Below, piece after piece: positions 7,520-17,584 of a DNA stretch of 64,000 nucleotides; positions within the stretch are counted from its first letter, which is position 1, and each line of letters opens with the position of its first letter. The notes under the pieces were generated by a model, which ran no database searches, was not told the DNA's origin, and was given only the letters and a program-made list of their open reading frames with translations. The position numbers and the translations under genes are program-made. Source of the DNA: Affinundibacterium baiyunense (lineage in GTDB: Bacteria > Pseudomonadota > Gammaproteobacteria > Burkholderiales > Burkholderiaceae_D); the NCBI RefSeq assembly GCF_018139645.1, contig NZ_JAGSPM010000012.1:23572-87571 (forward strand), read 5' to 3'.

Positions 7520-10500
7520 TCACTTACCTGCACGTGGATCAACCACATTCACCGGCTCAGGTGATGGGCCGTAAGCACGAATATCTGGTCGATACATATC
7601 TTCTGCATAGGTTCCTGGTACATGGAAGCGTCCGGGTGTCACTACGCGCAACATATAGAACAGGTTAATCGGGCTGCCGCTTAATCTAACTGCTGCGACG
7701 AATCGATCATCACGATATTCCTTATGCTTGATACGTTCATCTGCCATCGCTGCGGCCAAATTGACGCCATCGATACTAAATTCTCCGGCTTGCGGACCTT
7801 GAGAAATATTGAGATTCTCGACCTCCAAGCCTGCAGGGATATGATCGATCACCAAAGCATCTTCGACTATTTGTTTAGATTTAGCGGTGACACGAACAAT
7901 CAACATATCGCCAACTTTAAGACTGCCTCCAGTCCAAGGTTTACCGGCGACAGTGAACCATTTCCGTTCCAAGCTAATTTTCTCGGTGCTAGGAATCGGC
8001 AATTTCAATGGATAACCACTCGCTTCTAACTCGATCCAGAGTGGATTTGATCCTTTATTTTCTAGGCTAATACCTTTAATCGCCAAGGCTGGATCAAAAC
8101 TGCGGCTTTCACTATTTTTGGAACTAATGGTGCTACTACCTTCCGCAGTTTTTAAAACAACTTCCCAAGGATCGGTGACAGTTCCACCGGCCGCGCGTGC
8201 TGCCAGGAACAAAGCGATACGTTCTTGCGTAGAAAAATATGTGCGTGGTTTGCCTAGACGTTCTGCCAAGTTCGTCAACATCATTTCACGCTGAGGATGA
8301 ACTACTTTGTGACGCAACATCAACGCATAAGACATTGCTTGGTCACGCACTGCAGTTCCATAGTCGCCAAGATAATCCCAGTCCCAATCTGTGCGAATCC
8401 CATAAGGCTTAGTCATCGCATCATTGAAAGCGACATCAGCACGTTTCTGGTCGCCCATCAATTGCAGTGCCAATCCCAGATGGACTAAGGCGAGCGGTGA
8501 TTTAGCGCGATCACGGTAACTATCATGCAGCAAACGTAAAGACGCTAAGGATGCTTTTTGATCACGCGCTAACATATAGCCGATATGCGCTAATTCAGCG
8601 AAGCGTTGATGACTGTTACGGATCAAATCATAGTCACGCCAATCATATTGACCATTGGCGTTGGGTTTGACCGCAGCAGGCAATGGAGAGAACTGATTGG
8701 CAGCACCGTTCAATTTATCGGTCATCCATTTTTGCGCGCGCTTCGTCATTTCTTCCGGCACATTAAAGCCAGCTTCGCGCGCATCTGCCAAGAAACTTGT
8801 GACATAAGGTGTCAACCACATTTCATAAGCACCGTCGTTACCATTCCATAGACGGAAACCACCTTCTGCACCTTGCATACCAGCGATACGACTAATGGCA
8901 CCTTCAATAAACTTCGCACGTTGCTCACGGGTATGCGGTACTAGGCCAACGGCCTTTGCACTATCCTCATCAATATAAACATGTGGATACGCGGCACTGG
9001 TAGTCTGCTCCAAGCAACCATAAGGATAATCCAGCAAACCCTTGACGATACTACGCACATTTAATGGAGGGCGATTCGACATGGCGACACTCAAAGTCGC
9101 TGAACCACGATAGAAACGTTCCACCATATTCGCATCTAGTTTATGTATTGCACCGGGTTCTATACGCAAGCGACGTGCATCTTGTTCACGCGGTACTGGC
9201 GGTTGAATTTGCAGTGCAAATTCACGATGAATCACAACTGGTTTGGCGCCCGCAGTTTTCAGATCAAGACTAATGCGCGATAAACCAAATGGTTCCGTTG
9301 GCTCGACATTAAAACGCAGAATCGTTCTTTGTTTCGGCACCAGTTTGATATTACGTTCACCATCCGCAATCTTTAATAATTTATCGGCAGAGAGTTTGAT
9401 TTGAATGCTTTGCTCACTTTGCATCATGTTAGTGACATCAAGTGCAAAGGTGGAAGTATCGCCAGGACCAATGAAACGTGGTGTTGCGATCTCAGCGACG
9501 ATAGGCGCGCTGACCACGACTTCTTTATCGGTACTGCCATATGCATCATCGGTCGATGCTACCACCATCACACGCAAGCTGCCGTTGAAGTCGGGAATAT
9601 TCAATGGCACATCTGCTTCACCTTTTTCATTGAGTTGAACTGGACCTGAAAAAATATCGACAAGTTTGACCTTTTTCGGCATGCTCTTGGTGTCGCGTTT
9701 ACCTGCATCACCACCCCATTTAATTTTGCCAGGCGTACCATCCATACGTTCTATTAGCTTGCCGTAAATATCAGTCAACTCGGCGCTAAAACGATGTTTG
9801 CCAAAGAAGAAGTCAAACGGATCAGGTGTTTTAAAACTGGTTATATTGAGAATACCGACATCGACTGCGGATACCGTTACCATAGCTTTTTTACCTGCCG
9901 CATTTTCGACTTTTACTTTGGCAGTCATGCGTTTTTCTGGCTCAACTTGTGCTGGTGTTGTGAGGCTGATTTTCAGTTTTCGCGCCTCACGTGCTAATGG
10001 CAACCAAGTTAAGCCAACAGCGCGCGCTGGAGTAACTTTATCGCCCTGACTTCCAGGACGAAATACCACCGTCGAAATATACATGTCGGAACGATTCCAT
10101 GCTTTATCGATAGGAATGTTCACGGTCGTACCATCCGTACTCACTGAAACACGTTTGCTCCATAAAACTTTATCTGCCTCGACTAACACCAAAGCTTCGC
10201 CATCATGTGGCGGCACAATCTTGAGTTTGACATCATTGCCTGGTTTGGCCGGCGCGCCCTCTAACTGCAGGCGTACGCGATCAGGGCGGTTGCCGACGCT
10301 TTCACTATCTTGTGCATTCCAACCCGCGTAGAAGAAATAACGAGCAACCAAATTGGTTTCTGGATCGGTGACTTCTAAACGATAACGTCCCCATTTCACA
10401 GGCACAGTTAACTTTGCGCGATTCTTCAACTCTAAAGCACCAGCGTGAATGGTTTCTTCACCTTCTGTATAACCAGAATACCAACCACGACCTGCTTCAT

Positions 10501-12637
10501 AACGCCAGTAATATTTACGCTCCTCACGAACCAATTTGAATGGCGCTTGTTTGAGTACAGAAAATTTACCTGCTGTATTGACGCGAATAATTTCAAACTC
10601 AGCCATGCTGCCTTCACGCGCTACGTCTCTTTCAAATAAAGGACGTATCCCTATCATGTGCTGCGCTGGCCACCAAACGCGCTCAATCGAACGCACTACA
10701 GGGCGTCCACCAGACTCTAATAAACTAAATGCCGCTCGAACTTTCAAAGGTGATTTTGCATTCGCTGCGAAAGCAACTTCTACTTCTGTTTTGCCGTTAT
10801 CGTCTAAGGTGCTTTCTTCTAACTCAGAACGATTCTTATTCGTGTCATCAGCAAAATCACCAAATATGAAACCTGGCCATTCTTTCGCAACAGGATTTTT
10901 GTAACGTTCCTGCGCAACGCTACCCAATAGACGATTGCCAGCCGCGGGAGCGCCATATAAATAATCGCCTTGGATCTCGACACTGAAACTACTGGTGTTA
11001 GCCAAGGGAGCACTCTCTGATTTCAAATTCAGTTTCATACGCTCTGGCAAAAACTCCTCGACTTGAAAGCTATAAATCGAATCAGGTCGCTTTGCAGAAG
11101 GATCGGCTCGGAACTCCAAGCTCCAACGCCCGGTTGCCGCATCAGGTGGCAGGTCGATGGTGTTTTGAAAGTAGCCCGGTGTCTTCGCATTGGGTTGCCA
11201 AATACTCGAACTCACCACGTCACCGCTAGGCTTTTTCAAATCAACTTTGATTGGTGCTGCAGGCAAAGCAATGCCTTCGGCTGAACGTGCCATCAAAGAA
11301 GCAACAAATTTCTCTCCAGGTCGATATAAATCGCGACCTGACCAAGCGAACAATTTGGCATCACGCGGCAAGTGACCACCGATATCAAATTCTGCCAAAT
11401 CTAAACCCGGTTCTTGCAAGGCGATAATCGAAGTTTCTTTGCCACGCTTTGCTAACAACAATTTTGCGCCGTTCGGTAATCCGGGCAAAATTCCATGTCC
11501 ATCGCCATCGGTTTTTCCGCGCAATAAAACTTTACCATCATTACCCAAAGCTTCTAGTTCGATACCACCTTGGGCAGTTCCGTCTTTCAATGAAGTGGTG
11601 AAGACATCAGTTTGCTTTAACTGACGACGTACATGCAAACCTATGTCGCTCACATAGAAGTAAGTGACTTGGTAATCATAATCATAGTGACCTGGTCGAC
11701 GCATCACCGCGACATAGATTCCAGGTTCTTTGAGTTCGTTTATTTTCTCTACAGGTAAAAAGCTGACCTTGCGACTATTTGGAATCTCATTGGTAACAAA
11801 GCGATTTTGATAAACACTGTCTGCAATGCCCTGCAACGCATTTAGCTGCCAGCCTGAAGTCAGGCCTTTAAGTTTGTTTCGATTGCCGTAATAATCGTAG
11901 TAATCACCTTCACCATCTTCGCTCTCAACTTCGTCCTCGTCAGATCCTTGATTGCTTCGATTTTTGCCGACGACCATGTCAATAAATTTAGGAAGTTTTT
12001 CCGGTGAGACGCGCAAAAATTCCACATCGACTTCAGGAATATTGACGGTAACAACAGGCAGACCACCATTTAGACCCGCTGGCAACACCGTGCCTTTGCT
12101 CGCGAAAAAATATGACGGCGCCATCTCATCACTAATAACTTCACAAGTCACCGGTGTTTCTAATTTTTTCCCAGAACTAGCAGCGAGCATACCACTTAGA
12201 TTGACCCGATATTTATGACCCGCTTTGACGAATGGGAATAACAAAACATGCGGATTGTCAGAGACGATCCAACCGCCTTTGACTAGGTCGCTCGGCTTTG
12301 ATGCTGCAGGATTGGAAGCGGCAGTGGTTCCATTGACCTCGCTCTTTTGCGACTCTGTTTTGCTGCTCCCAAGATCGGTCACTTCAATCAATTTATCGAT
12401 TGCTTGATCCGGATTCACCGCTTGCGAAAACATAACGGCTAATGCGGGCTTGTCGTCATGCAGACGAGCAAGGCATGAACCCATATTAAAAGGCGCATCA
12501 GGATTCACCAAAACCGCATCCCCACTGACTGGCAAGCTAGCTTTATGTTTCTTTGCCCACCAAATGCCAGCGCCAGCAGCAACTAGCGCAACGCTAATTA
12601 AAGCGATACCAATACTTTTCTTTGAAAACTGAGTCAT
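7520..12637 (-). CDS. bacterial alpha-2-macroglobulin-like protein with intact thioester motif
   Basis: The product is 1705 residues from the ATG at 12637, which has AGGAACC upstream; an earlier in-frame codon has no such site. Residues 5-30 form one membrane-spanning segment that either anchors the protein or acts as an uncleaved signal; no lipobox cysteine is visible, unlike E. coli YfhM. Macroglobulin repeats fill the first two thirds. The thioester motif G-C-L-E-Q is intact, with the cysteine at about residue 1208, followed by an alpha-helical toroid and a receptor-binding-like end. These proteins trap proteases that attack the periplasm and usually sit beside pbpC (PBP1C). No pbpC is present here; the gene stands alone, convergent with the GlxA-like gene. 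Confidence 0.9.
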   Translation of the reverse strand: MTQFSKKSIGIALISVALVAAGAGIWWAKKHKASLPVSGDAVLVNPDAPFNMGSCLARLHDDKPALAVMFSQAVNPDQAIDKLIEVTDLGSSKTESQKSEVNGTTAASNPAASKPSDLVKGGWIVSDNPHVLLFPFVKAGHKYRVNLSGMLAASSGKKLETPVTCEVISDEMAPSYFFASKGTVLPAGLNGGLPVVTVNIPEVDVEFLRVSPEKLPKFIDMVVGKNRSNQGSDEDEVESEDGEGDYYDYYGNRNKLKGLTSGWQLNALQGIADSVYQNRFVTNEIPNSRKVSFLPVEKINELKEPGIYVAVMRRPGHYDYDYQVTYFYVSDIGLHVRRQLKQTDVFTTSLKDGTAQGGIELEALGNDGKVLLRGKTDGDGHGILPGLPNGAKLLLAKRGKETSIIALQEPGLDLAEFDIGGHLPRDAKLFAWSGRDLYRPGEKFVASLMARSAEGIALPAAPIKVDLKKPSGDVVSSSIWQPNAKTPGYFQNTIDLPPDAATGRWSLEFRADPSAKRPDSIYSFQVEEFLPERMKLNLKSESAPLANTSSFSVEIQGDYLYGAPAAGNRLLGSVAQERYKNPVAKEWPGFIFGDFADDTNKNRSELEESTLDDNGKTEVEVAFAANAKSPLKVRAAFSLLESGGRPVVRSIERVWWPAQHMIGIRPLFERDVAREGSMAEFEIIRVNTAGKFSVLKQAPFKLVREERKYYWRYEAGRGWYSGYTEGEETIHAGALELKNRAKLTVPVKWGRYRLEVTDPETNLVARYFFYAGWNAQDSESVGNRPDRVRLQLEGAPAKPGNDVKLKIVPPHDGEALVLVEADKVLWSKRVSVSTDGTTVNIPIDKAWNRSDMYISTVVFRPGSQGDKVTPARAVGLTWLPLAREARKLKISLTTPAQVEPEKRMTAKVKVENAAGKKAMVTVSAVDVGILNITSFKTPDPFDFFFGKHRFSAELTDIYGKLIERMDGTPGKIKWGGDAGKRDTKSMPKKVKLVDIFSGPVQLNEKGEADVPLNIPDFNGSLRVMVVASTDDAYGSTDKEVVVSAPIVAEIATPRFIGPGDTSTFALDVTNMMQSEQSIQIKLSADKLLKIADGERNIKLVPKQRTILRFNVEPTEPFGLSRISLDLKTAGAKPVVIHREFALQIQPPVPREQDARRLRIEPGAIHKLDANMVERFYRGSATLSVAMSNRPPLNVRSIVKGLLDYPYGCLEQTTSAAYPHVYIDEDSAKAVGLVPHTREQRAKFIEGAISRIAGMQGAEGGFRLWNGNDGAYEMWLTPYVTSFLADAREAGFNVPEEMTKRAQKWMTDKLNGAANQFSPLPAAVKPNANGQYDWRDYDLIRNSHQRFAELAHIGYMLARDQKASLASLRLLHDSYRDRAKSPLALVHLGLALQLMGDQKRADVAFNDAMTKPYGIRTDWDWDYLGDYGTAVRDQAMSYALMLRHKVVHPQREMMLTNLAERLGKPRTYFSTQERIALFLAARAAGGTVTDPWEVVLKTAEGSSTISSKNSESRSFDPALAIKGISLENKGSNPLWIELEASGYPLKLPIPSTEKISLERKWFTVAGKPWTGGSLKVGDMLIVRVTAKSKQIVEDALVIDHIPAGLEVENLNISQGPQAGEFSIDGVNLAAAMADERIKHKEYRDDRFVAAVRLSGSPINLFYMLRVVTPGRFHVPGTYAEDMYRPDIRAYGPSPEPVNVVDPRAGK

Positions 12638-12990
12638 ATTGAGGTTCCTATTTTTTAATAATGCCAATATAACATTTCAAAGAAAAGAAAACACTCAAAT
12701 ACCACTACCTACACAGGTATTTATGCGTTCCATATTCCCCATATTGGTTAATATATTTACGCGCAAAAAGATCATGCAAATACATCAATAAAAGGCAAAA
12801 TGCAATTCCAAATTCCCAACAAAGACCCCAAAAAACAACAGGGTATTTGATCATATTGCACGTACCAATTCGCTCAGGTAGTATGAATTGGCCTATTTTT
12901 TTGAATGTACGCAAGGCATACCAGTTACACAAAAACTCATCGCCACTCGATTGGCATTGATTCACATCTACAAACAAATGGGAGCAAGAA
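12638..12990. other. 353-bp divergent intergenic region, no gene seen
   Basis: This gap separates the alpha-2-macroglobulin gene (leftward) from the TonB-dependent receptor (rightward). It is AT-rich and must carry both promoters. I see no tRNA, riboswitch core or convincing small gene. A long minus-strand frame entering from the receptor gene is a shadow. Confidence 0.5.
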
Positions 12991-15630
12991 TTGAAAAATA
13001 AAACTACCAATTTCGGCCGTTCGCCGAATAAAGAAATTTTTGTGAAAAACGCAGTACAGGCAGCAATCTTATTACTAGCAACAGGAGGAATAGCAACAGC
13101 ACAAACTGCTACTTCCACCAAAGCAGATGAAAAGGCGGCCGCAACCCAAGAAGTGCAACAAGTTGTGGTGACCTCTACCGGTACACGAGGCTCCAATCGA
13201 ACCGTAATTGACACCCCAGTACCAGTCGATGTGCTAGCAGCAACAGAATTAACCAAAACCGCACAAGCCTCTCTCGACAAAGCCCTCGCCTTCCGTGTTC
13301 CCTCCTTCAATACAGTACAAACCCCAGTCAACGATGCAACCTCTCTGTTAGATCCGTATGAGATCCGTAACATGGGACCAAGTCGCTCATTGATTTTGAT
13401 TAACGGCAAACGCAAAAATGCTAGCTCCTTGGTGTACACGCAAACCTCACCAGGACGTGGTGAAAGTGGCGCGGATATTTCTGCGATTCCGCAAGATGCG
13501 ATTAAACGTATCGAAGTATTGCGTGATGGTGCATCGGCACAATATGGTTCCGATGCGATTTCTGGTGTAGTCAACATTATTCTAAAAGACAACCCAGAGG
13601 GCACATCGATTACTGGTCGCACTGGCGTCACCCATGAAGGTGATGGCAAAATGCAAGCTATCAGTATCAATCACGGTTTAGCCTTAGGTGATAGTGGTTT
13701 TGTAAACATGACCGTTGACTTCTCTAAGAATGGTCTAGCTTCCCGTTCAGGTATTGTCAGCGCACGTGGCGAAGCCGCGACTTTCGGTAATGGACCTGAT
13801 ACATTTGCGGCTGATTTAGCGGCTGCGAATGCTTTCTTAGCGAAGAAGCCAGACGCTGGTAATATCAATGGCTCACCAGATACACGCGCGGCCAAATTTT
13901 TGATCAATACACGTTACGATTTTGCTGGTGGTGCATCCATGTATGCAAACGCTGCTTACATCGATAAGAAAATTGACAGCTATGCTAACTACCGCACCCC
14001 ATACTGGCGCCCTACAGATTATGGATTATTGCGCCCAAGCGGCGCTCCATATGAAGGGTATGTTCCTGGATTCTTAGGCGCACTCAAAGACTACAACGCC
14101 ACAGTTGGCGTCAAATTTGACTTCGCTGATTGGTCGTCAGACGTGAGTTTGACTTTTGGCGGAAACGAGCAAACCTACACTGTGACGAACTCGGTAAATC
14201 GCGGCATGGAAGATGCCTATCTAGATGCAGTCGCGAAAAAGATCACACCGCTACCGCCACATGGACAAACACGTTTCGATGCGGGTGGTTCCAAGTTTAA
14301 TCACACCGTCTTCAATGCAGATTTCTCCAAAGAGATTACCAAAGGTGTAAGTGCTTATTTCGGTACCGAGATCCGCGCGGAACAATACACTTTAGTTGCA
14401 GGTGAACCTGCATCTTGGCTGTATTCTGGTGCAGATTCCTATGCTGGTAATACCCCGACAAATTCATTCACATCCACTCGTTCAAACTATGGCGTGTACG
14501 GTGGAACGATGTTTGATGTTACGGATGCATTGGTGTTAGATGCAACAGCTCGCTTTGAACATTACAGCGACTTCGGAAATGCAACCATTGGCAAGCTAAG
14601 CGCAAAGTATAAAGTGAACGATGAGATCACCCTGCGTGGCTCTTTGTCTTCTGGCTTCCGTGCACCATCTCTGCACCAGATTTATACTCAGAAAGCACAG
14701 TATTCTTTCTCAGGTGGTTCAATTCAAGTGTCAGGATTGGCTAGCAATGTATCTGCAGAAGCTGCCGCATTGGGAGTTCCGAAACTCAAAGCGGAGAAAT
14801 CTACAAGTATCACTTTGGGCATAGGCTACAAACCAAGCAAAGATACGAGTATGACCTTGGATTACTACAATATCTCGCTCAAAGATCGCATCATTTTAGG
14901 CAAGGAAATTAAACCAAGTGGCGTCCCAACCGCTGAGCTCGATAAAATCCTGAAAGCGGCGAACATCGTTTCATTGAGCTTCTTCGCCAATGCTTTAGAC
15001 AGCAGAACATCTGGTATCGACTACGTGTTCAATCATCGCAATATGAAATTGGGCGATGGCAAATTGCACTTCAATTGGTCCGGCAATTACTCATTGAAAA
15101 ATGAACGTGATGGCGAGGTGAATAATCCTGCAGCGATTGCGAAAGCTGGTCAATCGGTATTAGATATCACGCAAGAAGCCTTGATGTTCACTTCACGTCC
15201 GAAGTACAAGTCAATCATCGGTTTCGACTATGACATCAGCGATTTCAATTTCTCAGTCAACAATACGGTTTTTGGTCCGACCAAGTTCCGCAATGCAGAC
15301 TTAGATCAGAACTTAGCGGTTGTTTTTAAAACCAAAACATTGACCGACTTTTCTGTTAACTATCAAATCAACAAAAACATGACTTTGGCATTCGCGATTA
15401 ACAATATGTTTAACGTAACGCCATCATGGAAATTGGAAGCTGCTGGCGATAAAGCCAAAGGCCAAGCAATTCTTGATAGCAAAACGGTCGACTATTCTGG
15501 TCGCACACCAGCCCAAATCCAGTCCGATAACATCACATTTAACCAACGCTATTCAATGGTAACGTATGATGGCTCTCATTTCAGTCAATTGGGTCGCATT
15601 TACAATCTGTCTTTGAACTATCGCTTCTAA
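12991..15630 (+). CDS. TonB-dependent outer-membrane receptor
   Basis: The 879-residue product starts at a TTG six bases after GGAG (12981-12984). The ATG at 12978 is out of frame, so TTG is the best start. A signal peptide (about 12-37) is followed by a possible TonB box (VQQVVVTST, about 50-58) and a plug domain with the signatures RNMGPSRSLILINGKRK and IKRIEVLRDGASAQYGSDAISGVVNI written here only as landmarks near 120-190. The beta-barrel ends in the expected aromatic residue (LSLNYRF). Closely similar receptors in Burkholderiales and Caulobacter import siderophores, cobalamin or sugars; the ligand cannot be named. No ABC transporter or regulator is adjacent. Two hairpins follow the stop codon. 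Confidence 0.92.
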   Translation: MKNKTTNFGRSPNKEIFVKNAVQAAILLLATGGIATAQTATSTKADEKAAATQEVQQVVVTSTGTRGSNRTVIDTPVPVDVLAATELTKTAQASLDKALAFRVPSFNTVQTPVNDATSLLDPYEIRNMGPSRSLILINGKRKNASSLVYTQTSPGRGESGADISAIPQDAIKRIEVLRDGASAQYGSDAISGVVNIILKDNPEGTSITGRTGVTHEGDGKMQAISINHGLALGDSGFVNMTVDFSKNGLASRSGIVSARGEAATFGNGPDTFAADLAAANAFLAKKPDAGNINGSPDTRAAKFLINTRYDFAGGASMYANAAYIDKKIDSYANYRTPYWRPTDYGLLRPSGAPYEGYVPGFLGALKDYNATVGVKFDFADWSSDVSLTFGGNEQTYTVTNSVNRGMEDAYLDAVAKKITPLPPHGQTRFDAGGSKFNHTVFNADFSKEITKGVSAYFGTEIRAEQYTLVAGEPASWLYSGADSYAGNTPTNSFTSTRSNYGVYGGTMFDVTDALVLDATARFEHYSDFGNATIGKLSAKYKVNDEITLRGSLSSGFRAPSLHQIYTQKAQYSFSGGSIQVSGLASNVSAEAAALGVPKLKAEKSTSITLGIGYKPSKDTSMTLDYYNISLKDRIILGKEIKPSGVPTAELDKILKAANIVSLSFFANALDSRTSGIDYVFNHRNMKLGDGKLHFNWSGNYSLKNERDGEVNNPAAIAKAGQSVLDITQEALMFTSRPKYKSIIGFDYDISDFNFSVNNTVFGPTKFRNADLDQNLAVVFKTKTLTDFSVNYQINKNMTLAFAINNMFNVTPSWKLEAAGDKAKGQAILDSKTVDYSGRTPAQIQSDNITFNQRYSMVTYDGSHFSQLGRIYNLSLNYRF

Positions 15631-15649
15631 TTCTCGTATGCTGAAGCTA

Positions 15650-15672
15650 ATTGGTACATTCTGAGTACCAAT
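15650..15672. repeat. 8-bp inverted repeat directly after the receptor gene
   Basis: ATTGGTAC (15650-15657) pairs with GTACCAAT (15665-15672) around ATTCTGA. It precedes a stronger hairpin, so two stem-loops follow the receptor gene in tandem. It may protect the mRNA 3' end or be a protein-binding palindrome. Confidence 0.5.
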
Positions 15673-15674
15673 CA

Positions 15675-15711
15675 AAAAAAAGACCACGAATACCCTTTCG
15701 TGGTCTTTTTG
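15675..15711 (+). terminator. rho-independent terminator of the TonB-dependent receptor gene
   Basis: AAAAAGACCACGAA pairs with TTCGTGGTCTTTTT around a 6-nt loop and is followed by a T-run on the plus strand. The mirrored A-run means it could also stop leftward transcription from the cobalamin-binding-like gene. Confidence 0.85.
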
Positions 15712-15781
15712 TTTTCTGTCTCTGTGAATTTACCTACAGATATTTCTACATATTGTTGAGCGCATCAACGTTACTCTGCAG

Positions 15782-16624
15782 TTAAACAATTGGTAGTTTA
15801 AGCTGCGCCAAATACGATAAGCCAGCAATCGCCCGACTGCCATACCAAGACAACATTTCACCATCGACTAAGATCACTGGTTTCCGAATTTGCTGTTGCA
15901 ACTCTGTGGCATGCGTTTGCGTAAAACTATACGGCTCGGTGGACAGTAAAACGATATCGACGGCATCTAAGAGATCATCATTCCACTCAAAAGTTGGATA
16001 ACGCTTCACTTCCGACATTGCGACCCCACTTTCAACTAATTGCCATTGTCGCCAACCTCGCAAAGCAAGCATTTGTGCGATATAAGTATCACGGCTTACA
16101 GTCATCCAAGGATCTTTCCAAATGCAATACAAGACTCGCTTACCTTTTGGATCAGCTTGAATCTGCAATAAACTCGCTTTAAACGCTGCGCATAATTGTT
16201 CTGCACGTTGCGACACTTGAAAAATCGCTCCCAGCAAACGATACATCGCTAAATTATCTTGAGGACAAACAGGATGCGTCACCACGACATGTGGAATAAA
16301 TTGCGCTAAGAGATCGACTGTTGGTTTTTCGTTCTCATCAATATTCACAATCAAATGCGTTGGCGCCAACTTGCGCAGCTTTTCCACATTCACATCTTTA
16401 GTTCCACCAACTTTAGGAATATCACACACTAGCTCTTTAGGGTGGATACAAAATCCTGTTCTTGCCACCATATATTTTGCTAAACCGAGCTCGCACAAGA
16501 GTTCCGTAATTGACGGAACCAAACACGCAATGCGAAGCTGTTCGAGCGCAATAACTGGACTATGCACGGTCCCAATCGCATCAATTAATATCGACGTATG
16601 TGCTGGTATCGAAGAACTATTCAT
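15782..16624 (-). CDS. cobalamin-binding-like periplasmic-binding-fold protein without signal peptide (BtuF-like)
   Basis: The 280-residue protein matches the helical-backbone metal/cobalamin binding fold: RIACLVPSITELLCELGL near 27-45, VARTGFCIHP near 53, and the second-lobe pattern RYPTFEWNDDLLDAVDIVLLSTEPY near 205-230. Burkholderiales annotate it as 'cobalamin-binding protein'. No signal peptide is visible, so it may be cytoplasmic and need not belong to an importer; no BtuCD is nearby. Its ATG overlaps the stop of the upstream SDR gene (ATGA at 16621-16624), so the two are translationally coupled. The true ligand is uncertain. Confidence 0.75.
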   Translation of the reverse strand: MNSSSIPAHTSILIDAIGTVHSPVIALEQLRIACLVPSITELLCELGLAKYMVARTGFCIHPKELVCDIPKVGGTKDVNVEKLRKLAPTHLIVNIDENEKPTVDLLAQFIPHVVVTHPVCPQDNLAMYRLLGAIFQVSQRAEQLCAAFKASLLQIQADPKGKRVLYCIWKDPWMTVSRDTYIAQMLALRGWRQWQLVESGVAMSEVKRYPTFEWNDDLLDAVDIVLLSTEPYSFTQTHATELQQQIRKPVILVDGEMLSWYGSRAIAGLSYLAQLKLPIV

Positions 16625-17409
16625 TCGCTCGACTCTGACTTAGAACGTGATTTTCTAGGGGCATTGGCAAACAATACGTCATATAAAAAATTCGGCAAGC
16701 TACGCAACAACTTTGCCACCACACCCATCTGCCAAGGAATTACACGATAACTATCACCAGCTTGAATCACTGACACAGCGCGTTTTGCAAAATCCGCTGC
16801 GGGCATCAAAAATGGCATTGCATAAGTATTTATTTGGGTCATCGGAGTATCAATATACCCAGGTGCAATCGTCACAACTTTGACACCACTGCAACGCAAT
16901 TCAACCCGCAAAGATTCACAATAACTGATGACCGCAGCCTTCGACGCACTATAAGCGCTCGCGCCCGGCAAACCCCGAATGCCCGCCACACTAGCAATCC
17001 CGACTAAACGACAATTGTGCGCATTGGCACTTGACTTCATATGCTCGATAAATGGCGCAAAGGTAGCGACGGTCGCTAATACATTGGTATCCATCACTCT
17101 TCGAAAAACCGCGAGATCTTCGCTAAGTTCAGTCAATGTTCCCACGGATATTCCGGCACTGGCGATCACCACATCGACCTGACCGGACAGCTGTATAAAA
17201 TCGGCTGCGGCTGCGTGCAGGGCTGCATGATCATTCACGTCTAAGGCGTAAACTTGGTGTAAATCCGCATTTGGCAAACTATCTCGCAAAGCTTGTAAAA
17301 CCTCATATCGTCGCCCAAGCAAGCCAAGACGCGCGCCCTGCGCCGCGTATTCTTGCGCAAGTGCTAGACCCAAACCCGAAGATGCACCGGTGATAAAAAC
17401 TGCTCGCAT
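16621..17409 (-). CDS. short-chain dehydrogenase/reductase (SDR)
   Basis: I place the start at the ATG at 17409 (GAAGGA nine bases upstream), giving 262 residues; a TTG seven codons earlier is less likely. The Rossmann glycine motif FITGASSGLGLALA opens the protein, the catalytic serine lies in GIASVAGIRG, and the YSASK motif carries the active-site Tyr and Lys. The C-terminus is very basic and serine-rich (PRKSRSKSESSE). Substrate is unknown. Position, immediately upstream of and overlapping the cobalamin-binding-like gene, suggests one transcript. Confidence 0.88.
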   Translation of the reverse strand: MRAVFITGASSGLGLALAQEYAAQGARLGLLGRRYEVLQALRDSLPNADLHQVYALDVNDHAALHAAAADFIQLSGQVDVVIASAGISVGTLTELSEDLAVFRRVMDTNVLATVATFAPFIEHMKSSANAHNCRLVGIASVAGIRGLPGASAYSASKAAVISYCESLRVELRCSGVKVVTIAPGYIDTPMTQINTYAMPFLMPAADFAKRAVSVIQAGDSYRVIPWQMGVVAKLLRSLPNFLYDVLFANAPRKSRSKSESSE

Positions 17410-17496
17410 AAGTGGATGTCCTTCAGTCAAGTTAACATCTGAAATTAATCATCGTGCTTAGAAATAAATACTAACTAAAAGTACTCTGTAGCAAGC

Positions 17497-17529
17497 AAAA
17501 AAAATCCGTCAAATCGACGGATTTTTTTA
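17497..17529 (-). terminator. rho-independent terminator after dsbA
   Basis: AAATCCGTC (17502-17510) pairs with GACGGATTT (17516-17524), flanked by A-runs and T-runs on both sides, so it can work in both directions. It follows the argS-SPOR-dsbA operon and isolates it from the SDR gene. Confidence 0.8.
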
Positions 17530-17584
17530 CCATATAGAACAAATTAACAGCTTAGCTTTTTACAGGCTTTTTTTGTTTCTTCAA

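Noticed and set aside
12638..12990. Possible cobalamin riboswitch before the TonB-dependent receptor
   Set aside because: A GCCACT-like word occurs near 12940 but the B12-box core and paired arms are not recognisable.
12705..13670. Long 321-codon minus-strand frame
   Set aside because: It lies mostly over the TonB-dependent receptor gene, shows no protein-family signal and has no ribosome site; it is a shadow.
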